A stretch of 59,872 nucleotides of DNA from Nemertoderma westbladi. Taxonomy: Eukaryota > Xenacoelomorpha > Nemertodermatida > Nemertodermatidae. Every line of letters begins with the position of its first letter. The stretch's first letter is position 1. The stretch spans positions 1 to 59,872 of the forward strand of contig JAUCBJ010001351.1 in assembly GCA_032718475.1 (NCBI GenBank), in the 5' to 3' direction. The translations under genes and the position numbers were made by a program. Under the pieces are notes generated by a model. That model was not told the origin of the DNA, did no database searches, and saw only the letters and a program-made list of their open reading frames with translations. Below are positions 13,441 to 23,173 of this stretch, one piece after another.

Positions 13441-15283
13441 TGGTAGATCACTATGAATACTTAGGTGCTGGTAGATCACTATGAATACTTAGGTGCTGGT
13501 AGATCACTATGAATACTTACGTGCTGGTAGATCACTATGGATACTTAGGTGCTGGAATATCACTATGAATACTTAGGTGCTGGAATATCACTATGAGTAC
13601 TTAGGTGCTGGTAGATCACTATGAATACTTAGGTGCTGGTAGATCACTATGGATACTTAGGTGCTGGTAGATCACTATGGATACTTAGGTGCCGGTAGAT
13701 CACTATGGATACTTAGGTGCTGGTAGATCACTATGGATACTTAGGTGCTGGTAGATCACTATGGATACTTAGGTGCTGGTAGATCACTATGGATACTTAG
13801 GTGCTGGTAGATCACTATGGATACTTAGGTTCTGGTAGATCACTATGAATACTTAGGTGCTGGAAGATCACTATGAATACTTAGGTGCTGGTAGATCACT
13901 ATGGATACTTAGGTGCTGGAATATCACTATGAATACTTAGGTGCTGGAATATCACTATGAATACTTAGGTGCTGGAATATCACTATGAATACTTAGGTGC
14001 TGGAATATCACTATGAATACTTAGGTGCTGGAATATCACTATGAATACTTAGGTGCTGGAAGATCACTATGAATACTTAGGTGCTGGTAGATCACTATGG
14101 ATACTTAGGTGCTGGTAGATCACTATGGATACTTAGGTTCTGGTAGATCACTATGAATACTTAGGTGCTGGAAGATCACTATGAATACTTAGGTGCTGGT
14201 AGATCACTATGGATACTTAGGTGCTGGAATATCACTATGAATACTTAGGTGCTGGAATATCACTATGAATACTTAGGTGCTGGTAGATCACTATGAATAC
14301 TTAGGTGCTGGTAGATCACTATGGATACTTAGGTGCTGGTAGATCACTATGGATACTTAGGTGCTGGAAGATCACTCTGGATACTTAGGTGCTGGTAGAT
14401 CACTATGGATACTTAGGTGCTGGTAGATCACTCTGGATACTTAGGTGCTAGTAGATCACTATGGATACTTAGGTGCTGGAAGATCACTATGAATACTTAG
14501 GTGCTGGTAGATCACTATGAATACTTAGGTGCCGGTAGATCACTATGGATACTTAGGTGCTGGTAGATCACTATGGATACTTAGGTGCTGGTAGATCACT
14601 CTGGATACTTAGGTGCTAGTAGATCACTATGGATACTTAGGTGCTGGAAGATCACTATGAATACTTAGGTGCTGGTAGATCACTATGAATACTTAGGTGC
14701 TGGTAGATCACTATGAATACTTAGGTGCTGGTAGATCACTATGAATACTTAGGTGCTGGTAGATCACTATGAATACTTAGGTGCTGGTAGATCACTATGA
14801 ATACTTAGGTGCTGGAAGATCGCTATGAATACTTAGGTGCTGGTGGATCACTATGAATACTTAGGTGCTGGTAGATCACTATGAATACTTAGGTGCTGGT
14901 AGATCACTATGAATACTTAGGTGCTGGAAGATCACTATGAATACTTAGGTGCTGGTAGATCACTATGAATACTTAGGTGCTGGTAGATCACTATGGATAC
15001 TTAGGTTCTGGAAGATCACTATGAATACTTAGGTGCTGGTAGATCACTATGAATACTTAGGTGCTGGTAGATCACTATGAATACTTAGGTGCTGGTAGAT
15101 CACTATGAATACTTAGGTGCTGGTAGATCACTATGGATACTTAGGTTCTGGAAGATCACTATGAATACTTAGGTGCTGGTAGATCACTATGAATACTTAG
15201 GTGCTGGTAGATCACTATGAATACTTAGGTGCTGGTAGATCACTATGGATACTTAGGTTCTGGTAGATCACAATGAATACTTA
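13413..15283 (+). repeat. 28-bp minisatellite, array A
   Basis: About 67 direct units of 28 bp, the consensus running GTAGATCACTATGAATACTT then AGGTGCTG. The first unit is in frame with the reverse transcriptase to its left. Variants (GGATAC for GAATAC, AATATC for AGATC, CTCTGG) recur in blocks; for example the CTCTGG...GTGCTAG pair repeats 168 bp apart (six units), a sign of higher-order duplication. The array ends at the RTE insertion. Confidence 0.97.
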
Positions 15284-18200
15284 CTACTACTACTAGGATC
15301 GGCATGCTGCATTGCAGCTGCATTTTTAAGAATGCTGTGCCGGCTTGTCAACAAAATTGCACCGCCACAACTCCCTATCACCCATGACATTTGCTAGATC
15401 ATCCGCATCTTTAAGGCCAGTGTCCTTTAAGATGCGTCTCAAGAAAGTCATGGGCTGTCCACCATGCTTATTCACTCCATGAGGCTGCCAAAGTACAAGA
15501 TTATGCACTGGCTGGTCCTCACGGCGAAAGCAATGTCCTGCAAAGCGGAGGCGATTTTGTTCTAGTGTCAAGCTTGGGGGAACCAATGAGACACCTCCAA
15601 TGTTATATAGTGTCTGGTTGGAGATGTGTGCATTGTACTTGACACAATGTACCCGGCGTAGCATTCTTGTGAATGTGCCATCCAGAGATTTGGTGTCCTC
15701 AGCAGTTAGAGCCCAGCATGGACTCCCGTAGAGGAGTACTGGAACTACTGCTGCTCTAAATAATCGGACCTTAAGTTTCCGATTAATTCTCGGTGACTTC
15801 CAAATCCTGGAAAGCCTATTCAAGGCTGCCCATGCCTTTCCCTTACGTATTCGAAGGTCCTCACCTGACTTCCGGATCCATGATCCCAGGTAACAGAAGT
15901 CGTCCACATGCTCAAGCATACCATCCTTTGAGCTTATGCTCATCCGATCAGAGACTTGCTGAGGACTTTCAAAGTTAACGGTCAGAATTTTGGTCTTTCT
16001 GGAGTTAATAAAAAGACCAACACTAGAAGCAGCATGTTCTAATGAGCTGAGGAGCCGTTGGGCTCCCTCTAATGATTCTGAGAGTACTCCTAAGTCATCA
16101 GCAAAGTCTAGATCAGTTAGGTACTTGGCAGGATTTCCTCGACTTCTGGAGCCAGTAGGTGGAGTTATCATCACCCCATCATCATTATGATGATCTAAGG
16201 ACATGCGTAGAACATAGTCAACCACAATAATGAACAAGAATGGTGCAAGTGTGTCTCCTTGGAGGACGCCCCATAACACTTCAAATGGTTCTGTGTCACC
16301 GTCAACAGTAGACACAAATGTTGTCGAACCATCGTATACTGATCTGATTGCTGCAATAATTTCATCAGGAATCCCATATAATGAAAGTATGCTGAACATA
16401 CGTGAGCGAGAGACTGAATCAAAGGCCTTGAAGAAGTCAACAAAGATAACAGCCAGATGCCTGTCTTTCTTTTTTGATAATTCTTCAATTATCCTTCTAA
16501 GTGCCAAAATGGGCTCCATGGTCCCACGACCTTTACGGAACCCATTCTGATTTCCACGGAGCAGTCTCTCAATGGGATCCCTGATGCGATTTAATAGAAT
16601 CCTATTGTATAGCTTTGCAGCAATCGAGATCAATGAGATTCCCCGAAAAGAACCATAGAGTGTTAGGTTGCCCTTCTTGGGAACTGGCACCAACTTATTT
16701 GTTTTCATTTCTTGTGGGACTCTTGTTGTTCGGTAGATGTCTACTATGATGGGATAGATGAGCTTTAAACACTCAAGTATTTTAAAGACCTCAGGGGGAA
16801 CACCATCTACTCCACTGGCACGATTGGTCTTAATGCTCTTTGCAGCAGCTTTCACTTCTGCAAAGGAGATATCGCCAATGGGAATATCTGGGAGTACAGA
16901 CTCAGACACTTTTACTTCTATAAAGTTATCAGGCAATACCCTGTCATTATTGAGGAGCTTTTCAAAGTGGGCTTTCCAACCATTGAGGCGATCGGCTGGT
17001 GATTCAGCCTTAACCTTGGTGGTTGGTTGGCTTTTCCGCCCAGTAAGCAGATTGATTGATTTCCATGCCTGGGATGATTGCCTGCTGTCGTCAGCATCAT
17101 TGATGGCATCAACCTGTTGGTTTATTAGCTCCTGTAGATTAACAGAGTACTGCCTGTTCAGGGACCTAGATGCATCCTTAACTGCATTCTTGGCCGCTGT
17201 AGTCTGTTTGAGTCGGGACTCTTTCTGCGCCTTATGAAGGTCATTTCGGCACTTCTGAATTTTGTTGTCAGTCCAGGGGGCCCTTTTCCTGTTTCGAGGG
17301 TATACAGGAACTGTTTCTGCAGCTGCTAACTTAACTGCTTCTGTAAAGGCAGTATAGCCCTCACAGTGATCTGCCGCCTCAGAGGCAAGAGCCTCATACC
17401 TGTTGCTCAGCTGTAGTGTGAAGCTGGATCTCACACTTGGCTGTTGCAACAGAGAGGACCAGTCACGCCGCGGAAAGGCAGATTTCGTTGTTCTGCTAGC
17501 ACGCAGACTAAGTCTTACCTTGGCCACAATAAGGCGGTGATCACTGGAGAAGGGTCGAAGTGTAAATGCATTACAGTCTTGTATAGAGCTCCTGTATTTC
17601 CTACGAAACAGAATATGGTCTATCTGGGACTTGTGACCACTGGGTCCACTATGAGTCCATAGCTTTCCAGTTCGCTTCTTGAACTGGGTTCCAGCCGAAA
17701 ACAATCCATTTCCAGAGATAAAATCCTGAAGATGGACAGAATTTCGGTTAACACTATTGCTATAGACCCAGGGCGATGTAGGTGATTGATGCAGACTTGC
17801 ATTAAAGTCTCCCAGGAATGTTAAGAATGCATGCTGATCCACTCCATCAGTAGCTGCTTGTAGATTGTGGTAGAAATTTTCCACCTCCTCTACAGGGGCA
17901 ACACTAGTTGGAGAGTAGCACACAATCAGAACCACCTTAGGAAACTTCTTAGCCAGTCTTCCAGAACATGAGAAGTGGCAACGGATGATGCGGTTAGAGA
18001 TTTGGTCTATTTTGTCCAATGCTGCATGTGCAGTTGGATTCATCAATAGACCAATTCCACCATTGCCACTATCATCTGCTGACGCGAGGGCGAGTCGCCA
18101 ACCGCCCCCCATGTCCTTAATCAGAACATCATCAGTCTGTCCAGTCTGCATTCGGTGCTCTTGAACACCCACTGCGCTAAGAGAAAGCTTATCTGCCAAG

Positions 18201-18307
18201 GCAGTCAGCTCACCTTGTCGCATTGGGGACCCGAGTGTTAGGGTGTTTACTGAGGCTAGTCTAGTGACTTGCCTCAGATTCACCAATGGCTTTGTTGATC
18301 TACCAGC
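15284..18307 (-). mobile_element. RTE-type LINE, near full length
   Basis: A 3.0-kb non-LTR element inserted in the minisatellite. On the minus strand it ends in a short (TAG)4-like tail (15284-15296), typical of RTE-clade elements. ACTTA occurs on both sides (15279-15283 and 18308-18312) and the minisatellite resumes in register, which I read as the target duplication. At the 5' side the last bases (18297-18307) are an inverted copy of minisatellite sequence. Confidence 0.85.
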
Positions 18308-18328
18308 ACTTAGGTGCTGGTAGATCAC
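15326..18328 (-). CDS. RTE-type endonuclease/reverse transcriptase
   Basis: An uninterrupted ORF of about 1000 residues, the usual size for RTE-group proteins. The N-terminal third is an apurinic-type endonuclease: VGVQEHRMQTG, GDFNASL (about residue 167), SQIDHILF and SSDHRLIVA. The central part is reverse transcriptase with VDFFKAFDSVSRSRM, a GVLQGDTLAPFLF block and the catalytic FADD in LDFADDLGVL. The C-terminal part has VLLYGSPCWALTAED, FAGHCFRRED and DRELWRCNFV, the post-RT region of this group. The first roughly 13 codons come from minisatellite sequence and the nominal start is GTG; the first in-frame ATG is codon 36 (SPMRQGEL), just before the endonuclease. The intact frame suggests a young insertion that could be active or was very recently. 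Confidence 0.88.
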   Translation of the reverse strand: MIYQHLSAGRSTKPLVNLRQVTRLASVNTLTLGSPMRQGELTALADKLSLSAVGVQEHRMQTGQTDDVLIKDMGGGWRLALASADDSGNGGIGLLMNPTAHAALDKIDQISNRIIRCHFSCSGRLAKKFPKVVLIVCYSPTSVAPVEEVENFYHNLQAATDGVDQHAFLTFLGDFNASLHQSPTSPWVYSNSVNRNSVHLQDFISGNGLFSAGTQFKKRTGKLWTHSGPSGHKSQIDHILFRRKYRSSIQDCNAFTLRPFSSDHRLIVAKVRLSLRASRTTKSAFPRRDWSSLLQQPSVRSSFTLQLSNRYEALASEAADHCEGYTAFTEAVKLAAAETVPVYPRNRKRAPWTDNKIQKCRNDLHKAQKESRLKQTTAAKNAVKDASRSLNRQYSVNLQELINQQVDAINDADDSRQSSQAWKSINLLTGRKSQPTTKVKAESPADRLNGWKAHFEKLLNNDRVLPDNFIEVKVSESVLPDIPIGDISFAEVKAAAKSIKTNRASGVDGVPPEVFKILECLKLIYPIIVDIYRTTRVPQEMKTNKLVPVPKKGNLTLYGSFRGISLISIAAKLYNRILLNRIRDPIERLLRGNQNGFRKGRGTMEPILALRRIIEELSKKKDRHLAVIFVDFFKAFDSVSRSRMFSILSLYGIPDEIIAAIRSVYDGSTTFVSTVDGDTEPFEVLWGVLQGDTLAPFLFIIVVDYVLRMSLDHHNDDGVMITPPTGSRSRGNPAKYLTDLDFADDLGVLSESLEGAQRLLSSLEHAASSVGLFINSRKTKILTVNFESPQQVSDRMSISSKDGMLEHVDDFCYLGSWIRKSGEDLRIRKGKAWAALNRLSRIWKSPRINRKLKVRLFRAAVVPVLLYGSPCWALTAEDTKSLDGTFTRMLRRVHCVKYNAHISNQTLYNIGGVSLVPPSLTLEQNRLRFAGHCFRREDQPVHNLVLWQPHGVNKHGGQPMTFLRRILKDTGLKDADDLANVMGDRELWRCNFVDKPAQHS

Positions 18329-18466
18329 TATGAATACTTAGGTGCTGGTAGATCACTATGGATACTTAGGTTCTGGAAGATCACTATGAATACTTAGGTG
18401 CTGGTAGATCACTATGAATACTTAGGTGCTGGCAGATCACTATGAATACTTAGGTGCTGGTAGATC
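18313..18466 (+). repeat. 28-bp minisatellite, array B
   Basis: About five and a half units of the same 28-bp repeat between the RTE element and the BEL/Pao LTR. The array breaks off after AGATC, the BEL target site, and continues in phase at 42943. Confidence 0.97.
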
Positions 18467-20738
18467 TGTTAAACAAACTACCCCGGCCCAACCAATAAAG
18501 ACACAAAACTGCTCTATTTATTAGACAGGGCAATCAGGAGCGTATTATTGCTAATGTAGGGCTGCTAAATACAAAACCGCTACTCACCGTTGGATGGCAC
18601 TAACCTACCGTCCGCTAATATATTTTACTAATTTTCTACGGCTCCTGCTAATTTCTTGTTCCTTTCTCTAACGATTACTCGATAGAGAGCTAACTGTTCG
18701 AATATATGAGCCACGCGGGAATAACCAAAACAACAAACCCGAATCGGCTCCCTAAGCTGACTTAAAACGAGTGTGAGAGATTTTACACTCAGAGTATATT
18801 CTTACGCCTAATCTAGCTGCTAAAACGCTTTAGACCAGCAATTTACTGATGCGCGCTATATACTGTATACTACGATGTGAATTATTGTCCGCTAATTCAA
18901 ATAACCGCCCAGCGTGAATAGTGTACGGTACTCTAAACGATTACCTTAACTACCCTCCGCTATGCTGCGTACAAATTCTTAATTTTACTAAATAATTACA
19001 GTCACAAATATGTAACGGCGTACTAATTACTAAGTATTCCAGAGCGCGTAATTCTAATTTATTACGCAACGGGTCACACTAGCAACAGTCTAAAATACCG
19101 TATTATTTTCGACCTAATCAGTAATTAATTACAGTAAACTAAGAAATAGAAATCAATCAAAGGGAAAAGAGCGCCTATCCAAGCATTCGTGATTTATTAG
19201 GCACACTTTAGTAACACACCAATCAGCGTAACAATCTATAATTTATACTTACCAATTTTAGTTCTTAACGCACAATTCACAATCAACAGTCAGATAGCAA
19301 TCGCAACCTACAGTTCGCACGTAGCTTGCGACATAGTCTACAGTTTAGCTCGCAATTCGCAACGTAAAGCACGCAGATCTCTCCCGGCTACATCTAGGCT
19401 TCCTAACTAACCCAATTCCTGTCCCCCTAATACTACAAAATAGAGACAAAATCTGGATCATCAGCCCCTAATTACTGCACCGGCGCACCTGACCCGCTCT
19501 ACGCCGCAAACTTGCACCCGCAATAGTACTCCCACCAATGTTGCTCGCCTTTGAATCCTCCGCGCCCCCTTCGTCGCTAACCCCCCAATGCGCCCGCCGC
19601 GCTTACCGGTAACCTAGCCCTCCATCAGAATGAATAGCTACCGTAGCAGCACATGCAAATCTCAAAGTCTGATAGTCTAAGAAATCCCGTAGGATTATTG
19701 TCGAAAGGAATCACATAGAACCATTTACTAAAGGGTAGAAATCATAGTTCCAATTTGTAATTAACAGTAATCGTTGGGATTGATTGAGAAACACAAACAA
19801 GAATCAACAGAAATTGCAAATTAGCGAATCATTGCAAGAAAATCAAAAGGGCAGTAATTTACACAAAAAACTAAGCATCAAATAATAGTTGAACATGAAG
19901 GGTAACTGAAGTGATAAGGAATAAGGTGTACTGAAGAGTAACTGAAGGGATAAGGAATAAGGTGTACTGAAGAGTAACTGAAGGGATAAGGAATAAGGTG
20001 TACTGAAGAGTAACTGAAGGGATAAGGAATAAGGTGTACTGAAGAGTAACTGAAGGGATAAGGAATAAGGTGTACTGAAGAGTAACTGAAGGGATAAGGA
20101 ATAAGGTGTACTGAAGAGTAACTGAAGGGATAAGGTACAGACACACCGGCAAAACGCCAATTTATAGGTGATTTGAGAGGGATGATGCAATCGATCTCTC
20201 ATTGGCTCCCCAATCCGAGCTATCATTAGACCAACCTGGAAGCAGTTAGGCCAATAAGAGAGCCGGATTGTGAACCTATTGCTCCCTGAAATCGCAAATC
20301 GTTGCCATAAAAGGTAATTTTCCCGATGCTTAATTTGGCGGTACTAATAATATCATGCACAAATGTTAATTTAGCGCAATTATAGAGAAAATTAAAACCA
20401 GTAGCTAGCCCCATCAAGGCTAATAACAGCAAGCCCATATCCAGGGTCCAACAATAACTTGCTACCCTGGAACTATCTACTTATATCCTATTACAAAATT
20501 ACATAGGTAGGGCTACATACTACAAAATGGATGAGTTCAAAATATATGGGCGTTTCAATTTCCTTATCTAAATATCATTGCGCGTTATACCTTATCTAAA
20601 TAATTATACTGCATCACGGACTAATATATGATACTATATAATGAACTAATATATTATACTGTATGATGGGCTAATATATGTACAGTATAACGGACTAATA
20701 TATTACATAATGTAGGTACAGCGCCATATACCGTAACA
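18467..20738 (-). repeat. BEL/Pao 3' LTR (2272 bp)
   Basis: Bounded by TGTTAAACAAACTACC on the left and ATACCGTAACA on the right; nearly the same sequence recurs at 36270-38471 plus 42877-42942. By eye the two copies differ by about one base per hundred, plus copy-number changes in a 36-bp repeat and a 160-bp block present only in the other LTR. On the element strand the bases just inside (GGAGCGG before TGTTA) could be a weak polypurine tract. Near the right end lie several ACTAATATAT direct repeats. The 70-codon frame at 20226-20438 is shared with the other LTR but is not a credible gene. Confidence 0.93.
19902..20140 (+). repeat. 36-bp tandem repeat in 3' LTR
   Basis: About six and a half units of GTAACTGAAGGGATAAGGAA plus TAAGGTGTACTGAAGA. 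The other LTR holds only about two and a half units (37851-37945), so the array changed length after insertion. The repeat is a multiple of three and gives three misleading open frames. Confidence 0.92.
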
Positions 20739-21254
20739 CCGCTCCAAGGGAAATCATGCAATGTTTCCCTCCAATTGTAGAAGAGTGTAAGGCGATGTAT
20801 ACAAACAAAATAAATCTCTTTCAAATAATCTAAATATCTTGGTACTATAATAATTCTACTATTTTCAAATATTGCTATAGATATTGCATAATGAATTGCA
20901 TACAAATTAAATTTACAAAATATTATCTCTTTCAATGTTAACGATTATTACATACAAATTAAATTTACAAAAATACTGTTTCTCATTCGTTCTACATAAT
21001 GATTACTACATACAAATTAAATTTACAAAATATTATCTTTCAAATTATAAAAATTTGCTAGGGCAGGTGAAAGGAGTAAGCCAAACCCGCAGGTTTGTCT
21101 CCCCAATCACCTCCTTCGCCTCTCTCATAATATAAATTCAAATCAGTGCGACTAGTGTATTTGAGTCCAGTCGGATATTTACAAAATGCTACAATATACA
21201 TCAGAGCGACGATGATGTATATATCTAGAGTCTGTCGCCCCGTGATACGATGCA
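20739..21254 (-). other. BEL/Pao 3' untranslated region
   Basis: Lies between the last open frame and the 3' LTR. It is AT-rich with three copies of an approximately 55-bp motif around ACATACAAATTAAATTTACA (near 20897, 20948 and 21008). One copy of the dispersed hairpin is at 21081-21098. No polymerase or envelope-like motif is seen. Confidence 0.6.
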
Positions 21255-22112
21255 TTACTGACCCGCTCCTGGGTTCTTCGGGCTCGCTCCCCTCTTTCGC
21301 CCTCTTCCCAGATACACCAACCATCCTCCAGTCGATTCTGTTGACGTCGTCCGTGAGGCGTCACTCCCCGGAACCAGCGACGATGTTCCCTGAGCCCCGA
21401 CAGATTCCCGGCTCGTGCTTCTCCCTCGGCCTCGTCCCAATTGTTGTGCTCCTGTGGTCGCTTCCGCCAACTCTTCCGTTTGCAATTGCACGCGCGCCTT
21501 CTCCGACGCACCCTGCGCCTTGCGCTGCAATCGCTGAGCCTCTATAATCGAATGGTAGTGATCGTCCTTGACTTGACGCTTGTCTTGGACCTCTCCTCCT
21601 GGTTCCTTCCGTGAGCCTTGAGCTCCAACGGTCGTCACTGTGGGTGCTGTGGTTCGCTGTTCTTCGATTCTCTGAGCGGTCAACTACCCCACTGGTACGT
21701 GAGTCAATAGGAATTCGTTGCGGTATTGAATAGCCGCCATCCTCCAATCTCCTCGCATGCGCACCACCTTTCTAGTTTCCGAAAATAGACCTTTCGTGAT
21801 ACGGTCGCAAATAGCAACAAAGTTCCAAGTGTACTTATTATCCATATTTAGTTGTCTGAAGTATTCCCGAACAACTATGACTCCAGTGTTCTGTGGAAGG
21901 TCTTGAGCGGTTAGGATGAGCTCCTGATATTGTGGTAACGACTGTAGATATGGCTCGTATGCAACATGTGATGGGTCTACTGCCCAAAATCCACATCCCG
22001 CCTTAAATGGTAACCAACGCATCTGCGCTTGAATGTGGTAGTCAGCCACACTCTCCCACTTATCTAGCATCTCCCGAAGTAGGTTAGCGCTATGGTTTTG
22101 GAAGGAATCGTC
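21255..22112 (-). pseudogene. C-terminal part of accessory module
   Basis: Continues in the same frame after a TGA that ends the zinc-knuckle segment at 22113. A first stretch of about 140 codons (to a TAG at 21684) contains WESVADYHIQAQMRWLPFK and VREYFRQLNMDNKYTWNFVA; a second of about 142 codons is Gln/Glu/Arg-rich, low-complexity and probably disordered (QRIEEQR, GRGRGRSTSRES), ending at a TAA at 21255. I know no family for it. Since both interruptions are single in-frame stops, the ancestral protein probably ran through to 21255. A nucleic-acid-binding tail is possible from the Arg/Gly content, but this is only inference. Confidence 0.5.
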
Positions 22113-22430
22113 TCACAGTTGGCATCTCGCGCTACGATGTCCCTTTACTCCACAATATCCACATTGAGAAATGAAAATGGTGCACGTATGAAACGAATGG
22201 TCGGTCTCATTGCACCAACGGCAGACCTTATGCGCCGCCTCCACTACCGCGTCGCACGATTTTTGATTGTGCCTTGTGCTGCCGCACAACTTGCACCTAC
22301 GCGCTTGTGGAAACCAGGCCCTCTCATATATGAGGTCTCCAATCGGTTTCGCACTTCCTTCTTTCCCAATGTCTAATACGATGTCGTCCTCTCCGGTCAG
22401 CGGTTGTCGATCCGGAATGAAAGTAAACAT
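22113..22430 (-). CDS. Accessory triple CCHC zinc-knuckle segment
   Basis: About 100 codons with three consecutive perfect C-x2-C-x4-H-x4-C knuckles: CKLCGSTRHNQKSC, CRWCNETDHSFHTC and CGYCGVKGHRSARC. Such knuckles bind single-stranded nucleic acid in retroviral-type nucleocapsids and in CNBP-like proteins. The segment starts out of frame with the preceding 282-codon piece (overlap 22324-22430, a frameshift near 22440) and ends at a TGA with the frame continuing beyond. This element already has knuckles in its normal Gag, so a second set downstream of integrase is unexpected. It has neither signal peptide nor membrane segment, so it is not an envelope. It is best seen as part of one long broken protein. 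Confidence 0.7.
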   Translation of the reverse strand: MFTFIPDRQPLTGEDDIVLDIGKEGSAKPIGDLIYERAWFPQARRCKLCGSTRHNQKSCDAVVEAAHKVCRWCNETDHSFHTCTIFISQCGYCGVKGHRSARCQL

Positions 22431-23172
22431 CCTCGCCCTTGTCCTCTATCTCCAATATTTCCTCCCGCGTTCGTTTCGGATATGTCTTCTCCACCGGAAG
22501 ATCTACTCCAAACACCTCTACTAACGTCTCCGGCCAACCCTCTCTAACAGGTCTATCAGCCTCCGAGTGGAAGGGAGTACCAAACCTGCGGGTTTGATTC
22601 CCGAACCACTTCTCCAAAGCTTCTGGCGTCGGATACTCCATCGACGGTCGGTCTCCCAAATCTCCGATATTCTGTTGATATATATCTTCGAATATCGCTA
22701 ATCCTCTCCTAACCATCGACGTATTCTCTAGCGATTGGTTGAAGAACGGGGTTAAGAAACGCTTCATCACGTCGGATTGGATTCCCCCTTTCGAGCGAAC
22801 GTATTGATCTCCTCCGAACACCAATGGATGACGCTTCAAAACTCGCGCAACGATATCCGCTAATAAACAAGTTACCGTGTTCGACTCAAGCACCAAATAA
22901 TATTGTAGTGACGCACGGGGTGGCGCGCATATCTTCCAATACACTAACGCTTGCCGCTTGAAGTGGGATTTGAACTCCGCTCCCGGTGGCGTGTTATATT
23001 CACCATACGCCTCCTCGTATTTCTTCTGCGTCTTCAACTTGAAGTCCCAATTATACAACAAATGTGCTATGAAGCCCATACCAGTCTTGGCAGAGTTGGG
23101 ATACTCCCTATAAATTCCAATGTCTTGTGCCCATAGCAACAATAGCTTGGTGTCGACAAACGGTCTCGGCAA
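22431..23172 (-). CDS. Accessory module, middle part, unknown
   Basis: Open frame of about 282 codons (running to 22324), joining the 601-codon piece upstream by a one-base frame change near 23180. I recognise no domain. Visible words include LLLLWAQDIGIYREYPN, YWKICAPPRASLQYYLVLES and WFGNQTRRFGTPFHSEADRP. The largely helical, charged look and the position directly before zinc knuckles recall the capsid-to-nucleocapsid order of a Gag protein, but I see no capsid signature such as a major homology region. One dispersed hairpin lies in it (22580-22597). An in-frame ATG is not needed if it is the continuation of the upstream ORF. Confidence 0.6.
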
Positions 23173-23173
23173 T

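Noticed and set aside
13413-15283. CRISPR-like array of 28-bp repeats
   Set aside because: There are no spacers: the units are joined head to tail without unique sequence, and the context is a eukaryotic retrotransposon.
16195-17237. Plus-strand frames inside the RTE element
   Set aside because: Antisense shadows of the intact minus-strand endonuclease/RT ORF.
19843-20438. Frames in the LTR (three 36-bp-derived frames and a 70-codon frame with a hydrophobic start, also at 38045-38257)
   Set aside because: The first three are readings of a tandem repeat. The 70-codon frame is conserved between LTRs only because LTRs are copies of each other; no homologue or context supports it.
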